Shown here one piece after another: positions 35,367 to 44,535 of a DNA stretch of 64,000 bases. The notes beneath the pieces were generated by a model that was given only the letters and a program-made list of their open reading frames with translations, made no database searches and had not been told where the DNA came from. The stretch is from the NCBI RefSeq assembly GCF_001877035.1, contig NZ_CP015756.1, forward strand, positions 1,541,001-1,605,000. Direction: 5' to 3'. Every line of letters begins with the position of its first letter. The stretch's first letter is position 1. Origin of the DNA: Clostridium estertheticum subsp. estertheticum (GTDB taxonomy: Bacteria > Bacillota > Clostridia > Clostridiales > Clostridiaceae). The position numbers and the translations under genes were made by a program.

Positions 35367-35683
35367 AAAATCATCTCCTTGATTTTGAAACTATTATAGT
35401 ATCGTTGTCTCATTATTTATCATAAATTCATTAGTGTTCCAATTAATATTACAAGAAAAGCAGAATTTGGTCAATTGGTTATATCTTAAAATACTGCAAG
35501 AGTTTAGTGATGATTTGGAGGCAATAAGTGTATCTATCAAAGAAGTAGATTCTATTATTACAATGAATTAGTGTTTATATAGATAACACATGATATAATA
35601 CTATTAATGTAAAATAAAATAATAATGCATTTATTATTAGATATTGATAAATTCAAATTAATGATATATAGGAGAATTAAGAG
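35367..35683. other. Divergent intergenic region before the GntR gene
   Basis: Contains the HD-GYP ribosome site (35375-35380, minus). A plus-strand frame open from about 35395 to the stop at 35569-35571 reads ...LQEFSDDLEAISVSIKEVD... with a possible GTG start at 35434 but no ribosome site, so probably a gene fragment. TATAAT at about 35593 may be the GntR -10. Confidence 0.4.
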
Positions 35684-36352
35684 ATGAAGGATACAAGAAC
35701 TAGTGATAGAGTTTTTAATGTAATACAAGAAAAAATTATTAGTGGAGAATATAAACCAGGAATGAAAATTATGTCGGAACTTAAACTTGCTGAGGAGTTG
35801 CAAGTAAGTAGAGTATCTGTTAGAGAAGCTATAGAAAAAATGTCAGCAGTTAATATTGTCAGTAAAAGGAGAGGTGGAGGTACCTTTGTTAATGATTTAA
35901 AGCCATCTGTTTATTTAAATAGTTTAATACCTATGATTACCCTAGGGCAGGACAATTACAATGACATATTAGAGTTTAGATTAATCATAGAGTCAGAAGC
36001 ATCAGGGCTTTGCGCCCAGAGATGTAGCGATGATTTAGTAAATGAAATAGAGGAATGTTATAACAATATGATAAAGTATCAAGATGATTTTGAAAAATTT
36101 ACTGAAGAAGATTTAAATTTTCATATGAAAATTGTGGAAGGAAGCAATAGTCCCTTGATTATAAAAGTAAACGAAATATTGAAGAATCTTTTAAGGGCCC
36201 ATCAAAAGCTATTGTACAATAACTTAGGACCTTCTGGAGGGCTTAGTGAGCATAAACTCATATTAGAGGCTATAAAAAATAGAGATTCGCAGCTTGCAAA
36301 GTTATTTGCAAAAAGACATATAGAACGAACAATAAGAGACATAAAAAAATAG
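35684..36352 (+). CDS. GntR-family (FadR/FCD) regulator
   Basis: 222-residue regulator. N-terminal winged helix (TSDRVFNVIQEKIISGEYKPG ... ELQVSRVSVREAIEKMSAVNIV), C-terminal FCD helical ligand domain with conserved Asp/His metal-site positions (NFHMKIVEGSNSP; SEHKLILEAI). FCD regulators sense sugar acids and related carboxylates. The sugar-acid operon at 39722 has two FCD-type operator candidates, so this is its likely repressor although 3.4 kb of unrelated genes intervene. The last codons and terminator are duplicated at 39411-39510, suggesting the gap was caused by insertion. Confidence 0.9.
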   Translation: MKDTRTSDRVFNVIQEKIISGEYKPGMKIMSELKLAEELQVSRVSVREAIEKMSAVNIVSKRRGGGTFVNDLKPSVYLNSLIPMITLGQDNYNDILEFRLIIESEASGLCAQRCSDDLVNEIEECYNNMIKYQDDFEKFTEEDLNFHMKIVEGSNSPLIIKVNEILKNLLRAHQKLLYNNLGPSGGLSEHKLILEAIKNRDSQLAKLFAKRHIERTIRDIKK

Positions 36353-36436
36353 ATATTAATAAAAAATGTTAATATAATATTTGCCCTATAGAATAGACGA
36401 TTTAAAATTGTCGATTCTATAGGGCATTTTTATGTT
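36341..36436 (+). repeat. GntR 3' end and terminator, copy 1 of a direct repeat
   Basis: From the last codons of GntR through a hairpin GCCCTATAGAATAGACGA...GATTCTATAGGGC (36383-36425) and T run. Strongly similar to 39411-39510. Functions as the GntR terminator. Confidence 0.8.
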
Positions 36437-36468
36437 TAATAGACAGATGGGGCTGCAACGATTTGAGG

Positions 36469-37407
36469 TTATTCTAAAACATTATTTATCATAAATTCAT
36501 TAGCAATTTTAACAGCCTCATCCGCATTAGAAGAATATCCATCGGCTCCAACAGACTTCCACAAGTTTTTATCCCTATTGAATAGTCGCCCACCTACTAT
36601 TATTTTAATATCGCTAAAATCTTTTAAATTCCTTATAGCTGTAATTAAACATTGCACTGACTCAAGATAATTAGGCATTGTACAGGATATTGCAACTATA
36701 TTAGCTTTACGGTCTTTTATAGCCTTTATCACACTCTGCGATGGAACGTCACAGCCAAGAAAATAAGTATTCCACCCATCAATTTCAAAAAAATCTGTAA
36801 CCATACGTATGCCAATATTATGTGAATCACCAGATGTACTTAAAGATATAAGGGAATGACCATTTTTCTCAGAGGTATGAAAATAAGGGAAAAGCTGTGA
36901 CATTATAAATTGTGTAGAGCACGAAAAATAATGTTCTTGATAAATATCTATAATATTCATATCCCATTGCTGTCCAATTTCTATAAGAGATCTTTCAAAT
37001 ACGTCGTTATATATTTTTTTTATATCAATCATATCATTAGTAACTGCATTTAAAATCATCTCACTTGCTTTTTGCGATTTACCATTAATTAAAGCCTTAA
37101 AATATGAGTTTTTTAATAGAAGCATTTCAGGTTCTATGAAACACTTGGATAATTGTATTGAATCTCTCAGTATAAGATCTTCATTGTAGTTCTTTATTTC
37201 TGATCTTCCAAGTAAGTAATCGAGAGAAACATTAAAAAAGTCTGCTATTTTTTGCAGTGTTTCCTCATCAGGAAAGCGCTTGCCCTGTTCATAATTCGCT
37301 ATAGTTGTTTGAGCTAAACCAAGCATTTCAGCTAAAGATCTTTGAAGCAAATTACTTTCTATACGAAGTTTTTTTAGTCTATTATAAAAGTGTTTAACGT
37401 TACTCAC
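36469..37407 (-). CDS. XRE-type regulator with CarH-like cobalamin-binding domain
   Basis: 312 residues in three parts. Residues 10-67 are a Cro/CI (XRE) HTH (SLAEMLGLAQTTIANYEQGK). About 80-175 is a helical-bundle cobalamin cap carrying W148-x9-E158-H159 (WDMNIIDIYQEH), the W-x9-EH motif of CarH/LitR B12 photoreceptors. About 185-310 is a Rossmann B12-binding domain with the base-off motif D194-S-H196-N-I-G199. CarH uses adenosylcobalamin to sense light and has a MerR-type DNA-binding domain; here an XRE domain replaces it. Divergent from a chemoreceptor at 37638. Cobalamin binding is well supported; light sensing is inference, and corrinoid or methyl-group sensing is the alternative. Confidence 0.85.
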   Translation of the reverse strand: MSNVKHFYNRLKKLRIESNLLQRSLAEMLGLAQTTIANYEQGKRFPDEETLQKIADFFNVSLDYLLGRSEIKNYNEDLILRDSIQLSKCFIEPEMLLLKNSYFKALINGKSQKASEMILNAVTNDMIDIKKIYNDVFERSLIEIGQQWDMNIIDIYQEHYFSCSTQFIMSQLFPYFHTSEKNGHSLISLSTSGDSHNIGIRMVTDFFEIDGWNTYFLGCDVPSQSVIKAIKDRKANIVAISCTMPNYLESVQCLITAIRNLKDFSDIKIIVGGRLFNRDKNLWKSVGADGYSSNADEAVKIANEFMINNVLE

Positions 37408-37637
37408 CTACCATTCACTTATATATTAACATAAAATACTGTAAAATTGAATTATTAAAATAATTTGTAACTTTAGGAGAATTATGTTTACAAAACCACA
37501 AAATGAGTAGTACAATACTGATACAACACTATTTGAAATAAAATTCATTGCAATATTATGAAGAATTGTTGATTTTATTGAAGTTTAAATAAATTTAAAT
37601 CTAGAATAAGGCGATAAATCTAAAAAGGGGGGAATGT

Positions 37638-39410
37638 ATGTATAAAAGAATTTTGAAAAATATATTAGGGAAAAAGAAGGGAAGTGTTATTATCAAATTT
37701 TTTGTGAATCTAGAGGTAAAGAAAAAGCTTATATTAGTATTTTCAGTGATTTGTATATTTATAGTTTTAATAGGAGCAAAGGGGATAATAAGTTCATCAA
37801 AGATAAATGAGGGTTCTAAGTCTATATATAGTAACAATTTAACAGCTATTAATGATTTGCAAGAAATTAAAGGAAATATCAATGAAATGAGAGGGAATAT
37901 GCTTACAATTATTTTTGAAAGAGATATGTTGAAATTAGATGGGCAAGTAAGGAATATAAATAATATATTCAATATAAACATAAAAGTGCAAAAGGAATAT
38001 GAAAGTATACCTTCAGCATCAATAGAAGAGGGTAAAACTTATGATGACTTTAAAAATGAGTTAGCAAAATATAGGGAAGGAAAGGTTGAGATAATAGAAC
38101 TTGCAAAATCTAATAACTATGGAATGGCGGTTAAGATTTTTAATTCTACAATGGCACAAACAAGAATTACTATGTTTGAAAAATTACAGAAATGTATAGA
38201 AATAAATCAGAGATCAGCTGCGCAAGCAAATTTAGATAATATAGCTCAGTTTAATAAGGTTAGATACACAATAGTAAGTTATACAGCGATTGCATTTTTT
38301 ATTATAATTCTTATGGGGTATATATTAAGTAAAAATATAATGAATCCATTAAATAAGATAAAGGAGTTAGCAGATAGGCTATCTTCTTACGATTTCTCAA
38401 CACCAATTAATATTACAAGGAAAGATGAATTTGGACAAACAGTTGTAGCTTTAAATACTGCACAAGAAAATGTAACTACTTTGATAAAAGTAGTTATGGG
38501 GAATGCACAGGATTTAAGCGCATCATCAGAAGAACTCTCAGCTACGGTTCAAGAATTGTCTTCAAAATCTATAATTATAGATGAAGCAGTAGAAACTATC
38601 GCTGCGGGTATGCAAGAGACTAGTGCTTCCTCAGAGGAAATAAGTGCATCAGTTGAAGAAGTAGATTCTAGTATTAATATATTATCCTCAAAGGCTATGG
38701 AGGGAAGTAACAATTCATATCAATTTAAAAAAAGAGCTACTAAAGTTGAGGATAATAGTCAAAAGGCAATTAATGAAACTCAAAAACTATATGCAGAAAA
38801 ACAAAAAAATATGGAGAAAGCAATTGAAGGTGGAAAAGTAGTAGATAGCATAAAAGTTATGGCAGATACTATCGGAAATATAGCTTCGCAAACCAATCTT
38901 CTTGCATTAAATGCTGCAATAGAAGCAGCAAGAGCAGGGGAACAAGGTAAAGGATTTGCAGTGGTAGCAGATGAGGTAAGAAAACTTGCAGAGCAGTCAG
39001 CACAAGCTGTAATAAATATTCAAGATACTATTGTTGAGGTTCAAGGAGCATTCAAAAGTAGTATTGATACAGGGTGTGATTTATTAGAATTTATAAACAC
39101 ACATGTTAATGAACAATTTAGTGCATATGCAGAAACAGGAAAGCAGTATTATAATGATTCAGATTTTGTAAGTAAAATGTCTGAGGAAATAGCAGCTATG
39201 TCTGAAGAAATTACAGCAACGGTTGGGCAAGTAAGTCAAGCAGTTCAAAATATGGCTGAGTCTTCACAAAGTTCAAGTGAAGAAGTAAGTAGAATAAAAG
39301 AGGGTATGAATGAGACGTCGCAGGCTATAGGGCAAGTGGCATTAACAGCACAAGGGCAAGCAGAACTTGCTCAAAAATTAAATGAAATAGTTCAACAATT
39401 TAAGATTTAA
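37638..39410 (+). CDS. Methyl-accepting chemotaxis protein, four-helix-bundle sensor
   Basis: 590-residue chemoreceptor. It starts with an unusually long basic cytoplasmic segment (about 30 residues), helix 1 at about 30-50, a 4HB_MCP-type extracellular helical domain (about 55-210), helix 2 at about 213-233, HAMP, and signalling tip [26 protein letters not shown]. Start has AAAGGGGGG. Divergent from the XRE-cobalamin regulator with 230 bp between, so they may share control. Followed directly by the duplicated GntR terminator. Confidence 0.92.
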   Translation: MYKRILKNILGKKKGSVIIKFFVNLEVKKKLILVFSVICIFIVLIGAKGIISSSKINEGSKSIYSNNLTAINDLQEIKGNINEMRGNMLTIIFERDMLKLDGQVRNINNIFNINIKVQKEYESIPSASIEEGKTYDDFKNELAKYREGKVEIIELAKSNNYGMAVKIFNSTMAQTRITMFEKLQKCIEINQRSAAQANLDNIAQFNKVRYTIVSYTAIAFFIIILMGYILSKNIMNPLNKIKELADRLSSYDFSTPINITRKDEFGQTVVALNTAQENVTTLIKVVMGNAQDLSASSEELSATVQELSSKSIIIDEAVETIAAGMQETSASSEEISASVEEVDSSINILSSKAMEGSNNSYQFKKRATKVEDNSQKAINETQKLYAEKQKNMEKAIEGGKVVDSIKVMADTIGNIASQTNLLALNAAIEAARAGEQGKGFAVVADEVRKLAEQSAQAVINIQDTIVEVQGAFKSSIDTGCDLLEFINTHVNEQFSAYAETGKQYYNDSDFVSKMSEEIAAMSEEITATVGQVSQAVQNMAESSQSSSEEVSRIKEGMNETSQAIGQVALTAQGQAELAQKLNEIVQQFKI

Positions 39411-39510
39411 ATAAAAAATAGATATTAATAAAAATCATTGTTAATATAATATTTGTCCTATAGAATAGACAATTTAAAATTGCCTATTCTATAGGGCATT
39501 TTTATTTTTA
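39411..39510 (+). repeat. GntR 3' end and terminator, copy 2 of a direct repeat
   Basis: Repeats 36341-36436 with about a dozen differences and a small insertion. It even retains the AAAAAATAG that forms the end of GntR in copy 1. Hairpin 39455-39497 terminates the chemoreceptor gene. Confidence 0.8.
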
Positions 39511-39557
39511 ATAAAATTATAAGCACATAAATATAATTATTTAATATAAAAAAAGTC

Positions 39558-39610
39558 TTGACATAAAACCGTTTACTGATTAATATATAGACATAAGTTG
39601 TAGGACAACT
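39558..39610 (+). promoter_or_regulatory. Promoter and operator of the sugar-acid operon
   Basis: -35 TTGACA (39558-39563), 17 bp, -10 TAATAT (39581-39586). AGTTGTAGGACAACT at 39596-39610 is a perfect dyad at the expected start point and contains T-x-GT-N3-AC-x-A, the FadR-type GntR operator pattern. Confidence 0.7.
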
Positions 39611-39679
39611 ATAAACGTATAAATCGAAAAAAGTTAAATAATTTTTATATATAGCAGTTAAAGGGTTACAATTGAAAAT

Positions 39680-39694
39680 TTGTGTCATACAACT
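39680..39694 (-). promoter_or_regulatory. Second candidate FCD-GntR operator
   Basis: On the minus strand AGTTGTATGACACAA agrees with the site at 39596 in 11 of 15 positions. Located in the leader about 30 bp before the dehydratase start. Confidence 0.45.
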
Positions 39695-39721
39695 ACAAAA
39701 TATAATATGAGGTGATTATAA

Positions 39722-41440
39722 ATGTTAAAGAGTCAAAAATTAAGAGAAATAGCTCCAGAAATAGATTCATTAAGATTAGGTTCAGGTTGGTCAGTGGATG
39801 AACTTTCTAAACCACAAATTATTGTAGAAAGTAGTTATGGTCAAAGTCATCCAGGAAGTGCGCATTTAGATATATTAGTTGAGGAAGTTTGTAGTGGAAT
39901 TAATAACAAAGGTGGAAAACCGGCTAAATATTTTGTAACAGATATATGCGATGGAGAATCACAAGGACATGATGGAATAAACTATTCTCTTCCTTCTAGA
40001 GAAATTATGACAGATATGATAGAGATACATGTACAAGCAACACCTTTTGATGCAGGAGTATTTATTACAAGTTGTGATAAGGCAGTGCCAGCACATCTTA
40101 TGGCTATTGCAAGACTCGATATGCCATCAATTTTGGTACCAGGTGGGATTATGAATGCCGGTCCTGATATGCTTACCTTAGAACAAATAGGAACATATAG
40201 TGCACAATATGAAAGAGGAGAGATAACAGAAGAAAAATTTACATATTACAAACATAATGCGTGTCCAAGTTGTGGTGCTTGTTCATTTATGGGTACCGCA
40301 TCAACAATGCAAGTAATGTCAGAAGCATTAGGAATAGCAATGCCAGGAACTGCATTAGTGCCAGTTACATTAGAGCAATTAAAAATTAATGCAAAGGTTG
40401 CAGGTGAACATGTTCTTAAGCTAATAGACATGAACATAAAACCATCTGAAATAATGACTAAAGAAGCTTTTGAAAATGCTATCATGGTGCATGCAGCAAT
40501 AGCAGGTTCAAGTAATGCATTAATTCATATTCCAGCTATCGCACATGAACTTGGAATTGAAATTAACCCTGAATTATTTGATGAAATTCATAAAAAAATT
40601 CCATTCATATTAAATATAAGACCAAGTGGCTTTTATCCTGGATCATATTTTTGGTATGCAGGTGGCGTTCCAGCAATAATGGAAGAAATAAAGGAATTCC
40701 TACATTTAGATGTGATTACTGTAACTGGAAAAACTTTAGGTGAGAATTTAGAGGACTTAAAAAGCAATGGTTATTATGAGAATTGTAATAAATACTTAGA
40801 AGCAATAGGTGTAAGCAAAGAAGATATTATAAAAACTAAAGAAAATCCAATTCAAGCTCAGGGAGCAATTGCAATACTCAAAGGAAATTTAGCACCAGGT
40901 GGCGCAGTAGTAAAACATTCAGCAATATCTAAAAAGCTAATGAAAGTTACTTTAAAAGCTAGAGTTTTTAATTGTGAGGAAGATGCTATAAAAGCGGTAT
41001 TAACAAAAGAGATTAAGCCTGGAGATGCAGTGTTTATAAGATATGAAGGCCCAAGAGGATCTGGAATGCCAGAAATGTTTTATACAACAGAAGCCATCGC
41101 ATCCGATCCCCAGTTAGTTGAATCTATAGCTTTAATTACTGATGGTAGATTTTCAGGAGCAACTAGAGGACCAGCTATTGGTCATGTTTCACCCGAGGCA
41201 AGTGAAGGTGGACCTATCGCACTAGTCGAGGAAAATGATCTTATAAGGATTGATATAGTTGCTCGTCAGCTTAGCATTATAGGAGTAAAAGGACAAGAAA
41301 AAACTGAAAGCGAAATTCAAGAAATCTTAGAAATAAGGAAAAAGAGTTGGGTAAGGCCAGCAAGAAAATATACAAAAGGAATACTCGGTATATACACTAA
41401 ATGTGCAGTAGCTGCAATGAAGGGTGGATATATGGAATAG
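39722..41440 (+). CDS. IlvD/Edd-family dehydratase, probable sugar-acid dehydratase
   Basis: 572-residue Fe-S dehydratase. Cluster/active-site features: SCDKAVPAHLMA near residue 118, CPSCGACSFMGTASTMQ near 180, and C-terminal DGRFSGATRGPAIGHVSPEA. The family includes dihydroxy-acid dehydratase (IlvD), 6-phosphogluconate dehydratase and aldonate dehydratases. Context decides: the next genes are KDG kinase and a gluconate-type permease, and ilv/leu genes are absent, so conversion of an aldonate such as gluconate to KDG is most likely. First gene of the operon with GAGGTGAT before ATG. Exact substrate uncertain. Confidence 0.88.
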   Translation: MLKSQKLREIAPEIDSLRLGSGWSVDELSKPQIIVESSYGQSHPGSAHLDILVEEVCSGINNKGGKPAKYFVTDICDGESQGHDGINYSLPSREIMTDMIEIHVQATPFDAGVFITSCDKAVPAHLMAIARLDMPSILVPGGIMNAGPDMLTLEQIGTYSAQYERGEITEEKFTYYKHNACPSCGACSFMGTASTMQVMSEALGIAMPGTALVPVTLEQLKINAKVAGEHVLKLIDMNIKPSEIMTKEAFENAIMVHAAIAGSSNALIHIPAIAHELGIEINPELFDEIHKKIPFILNIRPSGFYPGSYFWYAGGVPAIMEEIKEFLHLDVITVTGKTLGENLEDLKSNGYYENCNKYLEAIGVSKEDIIKTKENPIQAQGAIAILKGNLAPGGAVVKHSAISKKLMKVTLKARVFNCEEDAIKAVLTKEIKPGDAVFIRYEGPRGSGMPEMFYTTEAIASDPQLVESIALITDGRFSGATRGPAIGHVSPEASEGGPIALVEENDLIRIDIVARQLSIIGVKGQEKTESEIQEILEIRKKSWVRPARKYTKGILGIYTKCAVAAMKGGYME

Positions 41441-41485
41441 ATTTATATTGATACCATATGTCATGAATATATAGGAGGCTGTATT

Positions 41486-42433
41486 ATGGATGTAGTTACT
41501 TTTGGAGAATCTATGGTTTTATTTGGCCCGGATTCCTCCGGCCCATTAAGATACGTTCAAAACTTTAATAAATCAATTGCAGGCGCAGAATCGAATGTTT
41601 CCATAGCGCTTGCAAAATTAGGACATAAAGTTGGTTGGTTCTCGAAACTTGGAGATGACGAATTTGGAAGGTACATACAGTCCACAATTCGAGGTGAAGG
41701 TGTAGATGTATCAAGAGTTATTTTTGAGCCTGGAAAAAATACAGGCATATTATTTAAAGAAAGGTTTATGCATTCTAATCCAAATGTTTATTACTATAGG
41801 AAAGGTTCAGCAGCTAGTGATTTGAAGGCAGAGGAATTAGATGAGTCGTATATTAAAGATGCAAAGATACTTCACATTACTGGAATTACACCTGCACTTT
41901 CTGAAAGTTGCAGAAAAACATTATTCAAAGCAATAGAAGTCGCAAAAGCAAATAAGGTACTAGTTTCTTTTGATCCTAATATTAGACTTAAATTATGGAC
42001 AAAAGAAGAGGCAATACCAGTTATGCTTGAAATTGCTAAACTATCAGATATAATTTTTCCCGGTATAGATGAGGGAGAAATGCTACTTGGATTTACAAAG
42101 CCTAATGATATTGCAGATAGCTTTATAAAGATGGGGTGTAGTGTTGTAGCGGTTAAACTTGGAGAAGAAGGTTGTTACATAGCAGATAAAGACAGAGGTT
42201 TATATGTAAATGCATATAAACTGGAAAATCCTCAAGATACAGTAGGCGCAGGAGATGGGTTTGCTGCGGGGTTCCTTTCTGGAATGTTAAAGAAATTAGA
42301 TCTTAAAGAATGTGGAGAATATGCAAATGGAGTTGGCGCTATGGCAGTCCTTGTAAAAGGTGATATGGAAGGGTATCCAAATTACGAACAACTAATGGCA
42401 TTTATCGGGGAAAAGAAAACGATTTCGAGATAG
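41486..42433 (+). CDS. kdgK: 2-keto-3-deoxygluconate kinase, PfkB family
   Basis: 315-residue ribokinase-fold sugar kinase. The start MDVVTFGESMVLFGPDSSGPLRYVQNF is typical of KdgK, with GAESNVSIALAKLGH, SFDPNIRLKLW, and the ATP/catalytic motif DTVGAGDGFAAGF near 250. Phosphorylates KDG to KDPG for cleavage by KDPG aldolase (not in the window). AGGAGG before ATG, 45 bp after the dehydratase. KDG may come from this operon and from uxuA at 7742. Confidence 0.92.
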   Translation: MDVVTFGESMVLFGPDSSGPLRYVQNFNKSIAGAESNVSIALAKLGHKVGWFSKLGDDEFGRYIQSTIRGEGVDVSRVIFEPGKNTGILFKERFMHSNPNVYYYRKGSAASDLKAEELDESYIKDAKILHITGITPALSESCRKTLFKAIEVAKANKVLVSFDPNIRLKLWTKEEAIPVMLEIAKLSDIIFPGIDEGEMLLGFTKPNDIADSFIKMGCSVVAVKLGEEGCYIADKDRGLYVNAYKLENPQDTVGAGDGFAAGFLSGMLKKLDLKECGEYANGVGAMAVLVKGDMEGYPNYEQLMAFIGEKKTISR

Positions 42434-42484
42434 GAATAAGTTTATAAATTTTGGTCACTACAAAAATAAGAGGGGGATTTTATT

Positions 42485-43804
42485 ATGCCGTTGTTAATTG
42501 TTGTTTTCGGAGTTGCATTATTATTAGTTCTTATGATAGCTTTTAAATTAAATGGTTTCTTGTCATTAATTATTGTAGCATTATCAGTAGGTATTATGGA
42601 AGGTATGCCACTTCCAAGTGTTGTTCTTTCAATAACGAAGGGCGTTGGTGGAACACTCGGTTCTCTAGCACTAGTACTTGGTTTTGGTGCTATGCTTGGC
42701 AAGCTTATGGCAGATAGTGGTGGAGCTCAAAGAATAGCTCTTACACTAATTGATAAGTTTGGGAAAAAACATATACAATTAGCAGTTATATTAACTGGGT
42801 TTATTGTTGGAATTGCTTTATTTTATGAAATAGGGTTTGTACTTTTACTCCCACTTGTGTTTTCAATAGCAGCAGCTGCTGATATTCCACTTTTATACAT
42901 AGGAGTTCCAATGGCCGCAGCATTATCTGCGACTCATGGATTTTTGCCACCACATCCGGGACCTACAGCTATAGCTGCTATTTATAAAGCTGATTTAGGC
43001 AAAACCTTAATTTATGGTATTGTGTGTGCTGTGCCAGCAGTAATTTTTGCGGGTCCTGTACTTACAAAATTCTTAAAACATATGGAACATGATATACCAA
43101 AAGGTTTATATAATCCTAAGACGTTTACAGATAAAGAAATGCCTAGTTTTGGCATAAGTGTGTTTACAGCTTTAGTGCCAGTAATACTTATGGCAGCAAG
43201 AGCTATTGCTACTATTAATTTACCAAAAACTTCACCTATTTTAAATTACACTAATTTTTTAGGGGATCCGGTAATAGCACTTCTTATAGCAGTACTCTTA
43301 GCTATATTCACTTTTGGATTAAATAATGGTAAAAAGATGCCAGAGGTTATGAAAACTGTAACCGAATCAATAGCTGCAATATCTATGATTTTATTAATAA
43401 TAGGTGGCGGTGGAGCATTTAAACAGGTCTTAGTAGATAGCGGAGTTGCAGATTATGTTGCTCAAATCATGAAAGGATCAACCATTTCACCATTAGTACT
43501 TGCATGGTCAATAGCAGCAATACTTAGAATAGCACTAGGATCTGCAACTGTAGCTGGACTTACAGCAGCAGGTATTGTTGGACCATTAGTTGTAGCAACA
43601 GGTGCTAGTCCTGAACTTATGGTACTCGCAACTGGAGCAGGAAGTTTAATATTCTCACATGTTAATGATCCTGGATTTTGGATGTTTAAAGAATATTTCA
43701 ATTTATCAATACCAGAAACGTTGAAATCCTGGTCAGTACTTGAAACCATAATATCTGTGGTCGGTTTAGTTATGGTTTTATTATTAAGTATGGTAGTGCA
43801 TTAG
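42485..43804 (+). CDS. GntP-family gluconate/sugar-acid permease
   Basis: 439-residue transporter with about 12-14 helices. GntP signatures include GFGAMLGKLMADSGGAQRIA near 73-92, HGFLPPHPGPTAIA near 154-167, and GSLIFSHVNDPGFWMFKEY near 377-395. Imports gluconate or a related aldonate with protons. Third gene of the operon, 51 bp after kdgK, start with AGAGGGGG. Together the three genes import an aldonate, dehydrate it and phosphorylate the product. Confidence 0.92.
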   Translation: MPLLIVVFGVALLLVLMIAFKLNGFLSLIIVALSVGIMEGMPLPSVVLSITKGVGGTLGSLALVLGFGAMLGKLMADSGGAQRIALTLIDKFGKKHIQLAVILTGFIVGIALFYEIGFVLLLPLVFSIAAAADIPLLYIGVPMAAALSATHGFLPPHPGPTAIAAIYKADLGKTLIYGIVCAVPAVIFAGPVLTKFLKHMEHDIPKGLYNPKTFTDKEMPSFGISVFTALVPVILMAARAIATINLPKTSPILNYTNFLGDPVIALLIAVLLAIFTFGLNNGKKMPEVMKTVTESIAAISMILLIIGGGGAFKQVLVDSGVADYVAQIMKGSTISPLVLAWSIAAILRIALGSATVAGLTAAGIVGPLVVATGASPELMVLATGAGSLIFSHVNDPGFWMFKEYFNLSIPETLKSWSVLETIISVVGLVMVLLLSMVVH

Positions 43805-43950
43805 AATTTAATTAAGTAAATAACATCAACATCTAATAACTTATTGAAACCAATGACTTGTAGGTAGTTAAATTTGAGTTAAAATGCTGTTAAATTTAAT
43901 TAAATTTAACAATAAAATGAAATCTATTAACTATACCCTTTTGAAATATT
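43804..43950 (+). repeat. Direct repeat A flanking the effector-binding-domain gene
   Basis: About 145 bp (starting GAATTTAATTAAGTAAATAA) clearly repeated, with scattered changes and small indels, at 44536-44706. No coding character. Confidence 0.75.
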
Positions 43951-43981
43951 TGATAATATTGTTTTTTATGGTAAACTTTAA
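43948..43981 (+). repeat. 34-bp promoter-like segment, copy 2
   Basis: Exact match to 20941-20974. TTGATA and TAAACT are 16 bp apart. After it GGGTGTCACATTTTTAA weakly echoes the GGGTGGCACTTTTTTAT that follows copy 1. Confidence 0.7.
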
Positions 43982-44030
43982 TTTGGGTGTCACATTTTTA
44001 AATTATTTAGATAAAAGGGGGAGTAAAATT

Positions 44031-44489
44031 ATGGCATATAAATTAAACAAAATAACAATAAGAACAGATAATTCAAAAGAAGGAATAAATAATATTGGTG
44101 ATATTTGGAATGATATTACAAGTGGAAAACTACCTATTATTTTTGATAGTGAACATATATTTCAACAGGGTATTTCTCCAATTTCAAAATATAGTAATTA
44201 TTCCAGTGATGAAAATGGAGATTATGATCTAACTATAATGGCTGTAACAGCGGACTTTTTTCAAAAAATGGATGATAAAGTAAGTAAAGGCTCTTATAAA
44301 AAATACGATGAAAAAGATGAAAACGGAGAAATAGGTGTTTGTACGAGAAAAGCATGGGAAAAGGTATGGTCTGAGCAAAAATCGGGCGATATACACAGAA
44401 CCTTTACAGCAGATTTTGAGAGCACTGTTCCAGGTGAATATACGAAAGATGGCAAAGTGCATTGCTATTTATATGTTGCAATTCAGTAG
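44031..44489 (+). CDS. Effector-binding (GyrI-like) domain protein
   Basis: 152-residue single-domain protein resembling the AraC effector-binding/GyrI-like fold: NIGDIWNDITSGKLP near 20-34, ISPISKYSNYSSDENGDYDLTIMAV near 48-72, and PGEYTKDGKVHCYLYVAIQ at the end. Stand-alone members bind small hydrophobic or cationic compounds. The frame is open to 43884, but ATG 44031 has GGGGGAG 7-8 nt upstream and gives the domain boundary. It sits between direct repeats A and B and behind the promoter-like segment shared with 21062. Confidence 0.75.
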   Translation: MAYKLNKITIRTDNSKEGINNIGDIWNDITSGKLPIIFDSEHIFQQGISPISKYSNYSSDENGDYDLTIMAVTADFFQKMDDKVSKGSYKKYDEKDENGEIGVCTRKAWEKVWSEQKSGDIHRTFTADFESTVPGEYTKDGKVHCYLYVAIQ

Positions 44490-44535
44490 TTATTTTAAAT
44501 AGTAACTCAGTAAATGATCGCTTTATTATGGCGAG

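Noticed and set aside
37408-37637. Possible cyclic-di-GMP or cobalamin riboswitch near the B12 regulator and chemoreceptor
   Set aside because: No GEMM-type conserved segments (such as GCAAAGC) and no B12-box-like sequence were recognised.
39722-41440. Dihydroxy-acid dehydratase (ilvD) for branched-chain amino acids
   Set aside because: No ilv/leu neighbours; KDG kinase and gluconate permease follow. Not excluded biochemically, so no symbol given.
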